DNA of 19,700 nt from JBAYJY01 sp041664945. Its GTDB lineage: Bacteria > UBP15 > UBA6099. The notes under the pieces were generated by a model. It saw only the letters and a list, made by a program, of their open reading frames with translations, made no database searches and had not been told where the DNA came from. The stretch lies in assembly GCA_041664945.1 (NCBI GenBank), contig JBAYJY010000082.1:1-19700 (forward strand). Direction: 5' to 3'. A program made the position numbers and the translations under genes. Shown here in pieces: positions 16,334 to 19,700 of this stretch (position 1 is the stretch's first letter; every line of letters begins with the position of its first letter).

Positions 16334-16369
16334 GTCGAATTTTAATAAATTATTTGCGAGGTTGATAAA

Positions 16370-17386
16370 ATGAAAAATGCTTTATTATCGTGTTTTCTCG
16401 GCGCGCTGATCCTCGTGTTTTCCGCTGTCACTACTCAAGCGACTCCGATGAAAGACTCGGATGTGGATTTTTCCGGTCTCGCCCAATTCATATACAGTTG
16501 GGATCAGGATAACGGCGACGACCAGCTCGATATCACACGTCTTCAGGTCAATCTTTCAGCGAAACCGGCGGACAAAGTAAGAGTTTTTGCGACGTTCGAT
16601 TTTTCTGGAAATGGTTCATCGGTCCTTTCGGGCGCTCCAATTCCCGGCGCCCGTTATTCGCTGATGGACGGCACTGCTGACGGCAATGTAGTCGACGCTT
16701 ACGCCGACCTGAGCTATATCAAAAACGTCACCTTCCGGGTCGGCCAGTTCCCTTTGCCGATCAGCTATGAGCTGAACACTGCGCCGTATGACCTCGAGAC
16801 GGTCCAATACAATCAGGGCGTCGGCATGTTCGGCATACGGGATCGAGGCATAATAATCTTCGGCGACCCGTCCCCGAAAGTCAGCGTTTCCGGCTGGCTC
16901 GTCAACGGCGCCGGCGCCATCTCCGGCGCGACAAACGACACCAATGACAAGAACGACTACGGCCTTCAACTCGACCTCTTCCCGGTCGACTTCTTCTCCG
17001 TAAAACTCTGGGGCACATGGAGCGATCAAACTGAAACCGAAGCTCACGGCGCCGGACTCGATTACGCCGAACGCGGTTTACATCTCTTCGGCGAATTCAA
17101 TCAAGCCAATGAAACCAATTGCGGCGTGTTCGGCGGCTTCATTGTGGACTGCGACTATCGACAATGGTATGTTAACGCTTCACAGCGCATCCCTCACACG
17201 GAAGTGCAAGCCGTCGCCCGCTATGACTTCTTTAAATTCACCATACCAGCCGGCTCCGCAACGCGAAAAATCACGACGTTCGGGTTCAACTGGGACTTCG
17301 AGAAAAACGCGAAACTTCAGGTCATGAAGAACTTCCTCAAAGGCGACAACGACTCCCTCGACGTCCAACTCTCGACTCGGTTCTGA
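16370..17386 (+). CDS. Outer-membrane porin of the phosphate-selective (OprO/OprP) type
   Basis: 338 residues: signal peptide (about 1-24, ending TQA-TP), then a beta-barrel of alternating strands ending in the aromatic 'VQLSTRF', the usual C-terminal insertion signal. Features of the O/P porin family are visible: an N-terminal first strand 'FSGLAQFIYSWD', 'ITRLQVNLSAKPADKVRVFATFDF', the 'FRVGQFPLPISYE' turn, and 'FGIRDRGIIIFGD' around 151-163. The family forms trimeric channels that favour anions such as phosphate or pyrophosphate, but many members with this signature have other or unknown substrates, so specificity is not claimed. It is somewhat shorter than Pseudomonas OprP. Two cysteines (CGVFGGFIVDC, about 248-258) lie in a predicted loop and could form a disulfide. 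It is monocistronic, with its own promoter and terminator. Confidence 0.85.
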   Translation: MKNALLSCFLGALILVFSAVTTQATPMKDSDVDFSGLAQFIYSWDQDNGDDQLDITRLQVNLSAKPADKVRVFATFDFSGNGSSVLSGAPIPGARYSLMDGTADGNVVDAYADLSYIKNVTFRVGQFPLPISYELNTAPYDLETVQYNQGVGMFGIRDRGIIIFGDPSPKVSVSGWLVNGAGAISGATNDTNDKNDYGLQLDLFPVDFFSVKLWGTWSDQTETEAHGAGLDYAERGLHLFGEFNQANETNCGVFGGFIVDCDYRQWYVNASQRIPHTEVQAVARYDFFKFTIPAGSATRKITTFGFNWDFEKNAKLQVMKNFLKGDNDSLDVQLSTRF

Positions 17387-17411
17387 CATTCATTTCTTCC
17401 AAACATGAATC

Positions 17412-17443
17412 AAAAAGCGGGCTCCCAAGGCCCGCTTTTTTTT
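17412..17443 (+). terminator. Rho-independent terminator of the porin gene
   Basis: GCGGGC (17417-17422) and GCCCGC (17430-17435) form a stem around a seven-base loop. It is preceded by a run of A and followed by eight T. The A and T runs extend the pairing, so it may work in both directions and also protect tatA transcription from read-through. Confidence 0.9.
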
Positions 17444-17528
17444 GCGATTTAACATTGATTATAGCTTTGGACGCTTAACATGCTGAGAATGCGAAATGCT
17501 CGCTTATCTGAAATCCTCCAAATGCAAA

Positions 17529-17554
17529 CAGGCGCGATTGTCGAATCGCGCCTG
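17529..17554 (-). terminator. Perfect hairpin downstream of tatA
   Basis: An 11-bp perfect stem (CAGGCGCGATT with its complement) around a GTCG loop lies about 37 bases after the tatA stop codon. The minus-strand tail starts TTTGCATT, a weak T-tract, so it is a probable but not ideal terminator or a 3'-end stabilising hairpin. Confidence 0.5.
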
Positions 17555-17590
17555 AGTATTTGATTATCTAATTTTTAGGCTAAGAACTGA

Positions 17591-17827
17591 TCAGCCCGCA
17601 GGTTCCTGCGGCTTTGTTTCCTGAACGGCTTCCACCTGCTTCGGCTGTTCCGCAGCCGGTTTCGCAGCCGGTTTCTCTATCTCGTCCGTCAGTCCCGATA
17701 TTCCCTTTTTGAATTCCGTCACCGCTCCGCCAACCGCTTTGCCGATCTCTGGAAGCTTCTTCGGCCCGAATACCAACAACGCTATCACCAGTATTACTAT
17801 TATTTCCCCTGTTCCCGGAAATGTCAT
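17591..17827 (-). CDS. tatA: Sec-independent protein translocase subunit TatA
   Basis: 78 residues with the standard TatA layout. A very short N-terminal segment (MTFPGTGE) is followed by one membrane helix (about 8-20, IIVILVIALLVFG) and the hinge FGPKKLPEIGKAVGGAV. An amphipathic helix runs to about 50, then comes a Pro/Ala/Gln/Glu-rich disordered tail. TatA oligomers form the pore through which folded, twin-arginine-signal proteins cross the inner membrane, together with TatC. The FG hinge and the short lysine-rich amphipathic helix favour TatA/E over TatB. No tatC or tatB lies next to it in the window, so it stands alone, as is common outside the proteobacteria. The ribosome site TTAGGAG precedes the ATG by a normal distance. 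It has its own promoter and a downstream hairpin. Confidence 0.93.
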   Translation of the reverse strand: MTFPGTGEIIVILVIALLVFGPKKLPEIGKAVGGAVTEFKKGISGLTDEIEKPAAKPAAEQPKQVEAVQETKPQEPAG

Positions 17828-17885
17828 TTTTTCGCTCCTAATAATTATTCAACCGGCTTATCCATCCGGCGCCAGCTTCTTCTGT

Positions 17886-17913
17886 ATTATATTGTTTGTG
17901 AATAATAATTCAA
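17886..17913 (-). promoter_or_regulatory. Sigma-70 promoter of tatA
   Basis: On the minus strand TTGAAT (17908-17913) and a perfect TATAAT (17886-17891) are 16 bases apart. Transcription would start near 17879, giving a leader of about 50 bases before the tatA ATG. Confidence 0.65.
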
Positions 17914-17944
17914 TCTTTTAATGATTGTGAGGTTCAAACCTATC

Positions 17945-17981
17945 GGGCGCAGCATGCCGCGCGCCAACGTTCAGCGCGCCC
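17945..17981. repeat. GC-rich palindromic intergenic element
   Basis: GGGCGCAGCATGCCGCGCGCC (17945-17965) is a slightly broken version of a 20-base perfect palindrome around GCATGC. Directly after it, two GCGCGCC copies (17959-17965 and 17974-17980) flank an AACGTT palindrome. Such REP-like elements are usually present in many copies in intergenic regions; copy number cannot be judged from this window. Confidence 0.45.
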
Positions 17982-18031
17982 ATTATGTTTCTCGCCCTTC
18001 CCACCCGTATAGCCCGCCCCCGACATCGTGT

Positions 18032-18066
18032 CCCCTCTGGATTCCCGATCTCCGTCGTGAATGACG
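18032..18066. repeat. Degenerate REP/dRS3-like inverted repeat
   Basis: On the minus strand the sequence runs ATTCACGAC-GGA-GATCGGGAAT followed by CCAGAGG. It resembles the common intergenic repeat family with an ATTCCC...GGGAAT hairpin and a CCAGAGG tail, with one mismatch in the stem. It appears to be an old, decayed copy. Confidence 0.4.
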
Positions 18067-18137
18067 TCGTTTAAGCTGATGTGCATTGCGTTGAGACAAA
18101 GTCTTGTGATTATAAAATATAAGAAGGTTTCTCCCGA

Positions 18138-19010
18138 TTATTCGTTTTCGCCGCTGCCGGCGTGATATGAACTCCGGACGTTCGGGCCAGCCATCACCCA
18201 CTTAAAACCCATCCCTCGCGCCTCGGCCGCCCACGCATCGAATTCATCCGGCGTAACGAACCGCGCCACCGCCGCCAACTCGCGCGACGGCTGCAAGTAC
18301 TGCCCCAGCGTCAGCCGCCCTACTCCGGCGCCGCGCAGCGCCGACAGCGTCTCGCGAATCTGAGCGTCCATCTCGCCGAGCCCGAGCATCAGCCCGGATT
18401 TCGTTTTCATCTCAGGATCGATTTCCTTAACTTTCCGCAAAACCTCGATCGAACGGCTGAAATCGCCCTGCGGCCTTAACGCTGGAAAAAGAGCTTCAAC
18501 AGTTTCAATGTTGTGTCCGAACACGTAAGGTTTCGCCGCCACAACCGATGCGATCGCTTTTACGTCGCCGCCGAAATCCGGCGCGAGAACTTCGACCCGC
18601 GACTCCGGCAGCCGCGCCTTGACCCGTTCGACGGTTTGCGCGAAATGCGCCGCGCCGCCGTCCGGCAGGTCGTCGCGTGTGACGGATGTGATGACGACAT
18701 ATTTCAGGCCGAGCGCCGAAGCCGCCTCGGCGACAGATTCCGGTTCCGACGGGTCAGGCGCAGCCGGCTCTCCTGCGCCGACGTGGCAATAGCGGCATGC
18801 GCGCGTGCAAGTCGGCCCCAGCAATAAAAAAGTGGCAGCGCCCGCGCTCCAGCAGTCGCCGCGATTCGGACAGCGCGCTTCTTCGCAAATCGTATGCAGA
18901 TTTCCGCGTTCGAGATTTTCTTTGAGGACAGCGAACCGGTCGCCGCCGGGCAGGCGAACCTTGAACCAATCCGGCAGCCGCCGGACATTGCCGCCGCCCG
19001 TTGTTGTCAT
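18138..19010 (-). CDS. lipA: Lipoyl synthase LipA
   Basis: 290 residues, full family length. This radical-SAM enzyme inserts two sulfur atoms into protein-bound octanoyl groups to make lipoyl cofactors for 2-oxoacid dehydrogenases and the glycine cleavage system. Both iron-sulfur clusters are visible: the auxiliary cluster cysteines Cys42, Cys47 and Cys53 (CEEARCPNRGDCW), whose fourth ligand is the serine in the C-terminal RSSY (279-282), and the radical-SAM triad Cys68, Cys72 and Cys75 (CTRACRYC). 'YVVITSVTRDDLPDGGAAHF' and 'KTKSGLMLGLGE' are hallmark LipA segments. The start ATG overlaps the previous gene's stop as ATGA, with GGAAG seven bases before it, so translation is coupled to the flavoprotein upstream. 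No lipB or lplA is in the window. Identification is firm. Confidence 0.96.
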   Translation of the reverse strand: MTTTGGGNVRRLPDWFKVRLPGGDRFAVLKENLERGNLHTICEEARCPNRGDCWSAGAATFLLLGPTCTRACRYCHVGAGEPAAPDPSEPESVAEAASALGLKYVVITSVTRDDLPDGGAAHFAQTVERVKARLPESRVEVLAPDFGGDVKAIASVVAAKPYVFGHNIETVEALFPALRPQGDFSRSIEVLRKVKEIDPEMKTKSGLMLGLGEMDAQIRETLSALRGAGVGRLTLGQYLQPSRELAAVARFVTPDEFDAWAAEARGMGFKWVMAGPNVRSSYHAGSGENE

Positions 19011-19700
19011 TTGATCTTCCGGATCGCGAGGTCAACCGCTTTTGTAATCGTGTCGTATGTTTGCGAAACAGGCGGACAATAGGCCAACTCGACATCGCCG
19101 AGCTGGTCGATCGTCATCCCGCCGGTTATCGCCGTCGAAACGACATTGACCCGCCACGCGGCGCCCATCACGCCTACCGCCTGCGCGCCGAGCACACGCC
19201 GCGTCTCGCGGTCCGCGACCACTTTGAAATTTATCTCGCGCCCGTTCGGATACCAATCCGGACGCGTCTGATCTTTTATTTTTCCGAACACCGGCTTGTA
19301 GCCGGCAAGTTCGGCGCCTGCTACCGACAGCCCGACCGCCGCGACTTCCATTTCGCCGACTTTCGAGACAAACGCGCCGGTTACGCCCGGATAATCCAGC
19401 TTCGCGCCCGCCGCGTTTGCGCCCGCGACCGTTCCCTGCTTGTAGGCGATCGTAGACAGCGGAACCCAGCTCGGTTTCAACTGCAGCGCGTCGAACGTCT
19501 GCGCGCAGTCGCCGATCGCGTACACATCCGGCGAGCTCGTTCTCAAGAATACGTCGGTTTTTATTCCTGTCGGCGTGGTGTCGATGCCCGCCTCGCGCGC
19601 GAGTTCTATGTTCGGCTTAACGCCCGCGGCGACAACCAGCAACCCGCACGGAATCGCTTCGCCGTTCACAATCACTTCTTCGACTTTTCCGTTTCCGCGA
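19007..19700 (-). CDS. NADH oxidase/CoA-disulfide-reductase-type flavoprotein, N-terminus cut by window edge
   Basis: The last 231 residues of a pyridine nucleotide-disulfide oxidoreductase; the frame is open to base 19700, so the true start and the N-terminal FAD and active-site cysteine region lie outside. Visible parts are the end of the NAD-binding domain ('LLVVAAGVKPNIELAREAGI'), the second FAD-contact motif ('DVYAIGDCAQTFD') and the C-terminal dimerisation domain ending 'ELAYCPPVSQTYDTITKAVD'. That 'ELAY.PP.s...D.i..A' ending is typical of Nox/CoA-disulfide reductase/NADH-rubredoxin-type enzymes. It differs from the HAHPT ending of dihydrolipoyl dehydrogenase, so it is probably not the E3 enzyme despite sitting next to lipA. 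The exact substrate cannot be told without the N-terminal half. It overlaps lipA by four bases (ATGA). Confidence 0.88.
   Translation of the reverse strand, partial: RGNGKVEEVIVNGEAIPCGLLVVAAGVKPNIELAREAGIDTTPTGIKTDVFLRTSSPDVYAIGDCAQTFDALQLKPSWVPLSTIAYKQGTVAGANAAGAKLDYPGVTGAFVSKVGEMEVAAVGLSVAGAELAGYKPVFGKIKDQTRPDWYPNGREINFKVVADRETRRVLGAQAVGVMGAAWRVNVVSTAITGGMTIDQLGDVELAYCPPVSQTYDTITKAVDLAIRKIK

Larger units (their letters stand above)
17828..18137. other. Spacer between lipA and tatA with tatA promoter and palindromic repeats
   Basis: This 310-base gap contains the tatA promoter and leader next to tatA, then a GC-rich palindromic element (17945-17981), a degenerate inverted repeat (18041-18062) and an AT-rich stretch behind the lipA stop codon. 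Frames inside it have no recognisable product. Confidence 0.6.

Noticed and set aside
16320..16334. Canonical cAMP-CRP binding site at the porin promoter
   Set aside because: The half-sites TGTGA and TCACG are separated by five bases rather than six, and the site sits on the -10 box, not at an activating position. It is kept only as a generic palindrome.
17983..18201. Possible small gene in the lipA-tatA spacer
   Set aside because: It overlaps the lipA end in another frame and its composition follows the palindromic repeats; no ribosome site or recognisable protein was seen.
19007..19700. Dihydrolipoyl dehydrogenase (Lpd) next to lipA
   Set aside because: The C-terminus reads ELAYCPP...D..TKA, as in NADH oxidase/CoA-disulfide reductase enzymes, and lacks the HAHPT motif of Lpd.

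Overview
The window looks like a chromosomal segment of a diderm (outer-membrane) bacterium with mid-range base composition, probably an uncultured or deep-branching lineage. This rests on two outer-membrane beta-barrel proteins, many Sec-type signal peptides, a TatA component and lipoyl synthase. Nothing here fixes the phylum. No mobile element, CRISPR array, tRNA or rRNA was seen. Both window edges cut genes.

Left half (1-11540, minus strand). A four-gene operon of secreted DUF11-type repeat proteins is transcribed leftward: a 603-aa protein, a 179-aa single-DUF11 protein, a 591-aa protein and a 2074-aa giant. The giant strings DUF11, carboxypeptidase-regulatory-like, SdrD-B-like, Ig-like and invasin-like modules in front of a very large predicted outer-membrane barrel. 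Gaps are 11, 22 and 42 nt with good ribosome sites, and a promoter precedes the first gene. The four proteins share short modules, which suggests one cell-surface assembly anchored by the barrel. Farther left is an edge-truncated exported protein with two PDZ domains and no protease domain.

Middle (11541-16207). A 590-nt divergent spacer separates the surface operon from a plus-strand three-gene signalling operon: a degenerate receiver-like protein, a divergent HD-GYP protein, and an 827-aa fusion of a duplicated FapA/DUF342 region with a class III adenylate cyclase. The cyclase keeps its metal-binding, adenine-selecting and catalytic residues. The HD-GYP protein has lost a conserved acidic pair. 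The likely theme is cyclic-nucleotide signalling tied to a localised FapA-like scaffold.

Right part (16208-19700). A phosphate-selective-porin-like gene has its own strong promoter, a palindrome over the -10 box and a textbook terminator. It converges on tatA (minus). A spacer with palindromic REP-like sequences follows, then lipA (minus), translationally coupled by an ATGA overlap to an edge-truncated NADH oxidase/CoA-disulfide-reductase-type flavoprotein.

The strongest candidates for something undescribed are the FapA-cyclase fusion operon and the DUF11 surface operon with its shared modules and SprA-reminiscent barrel region.
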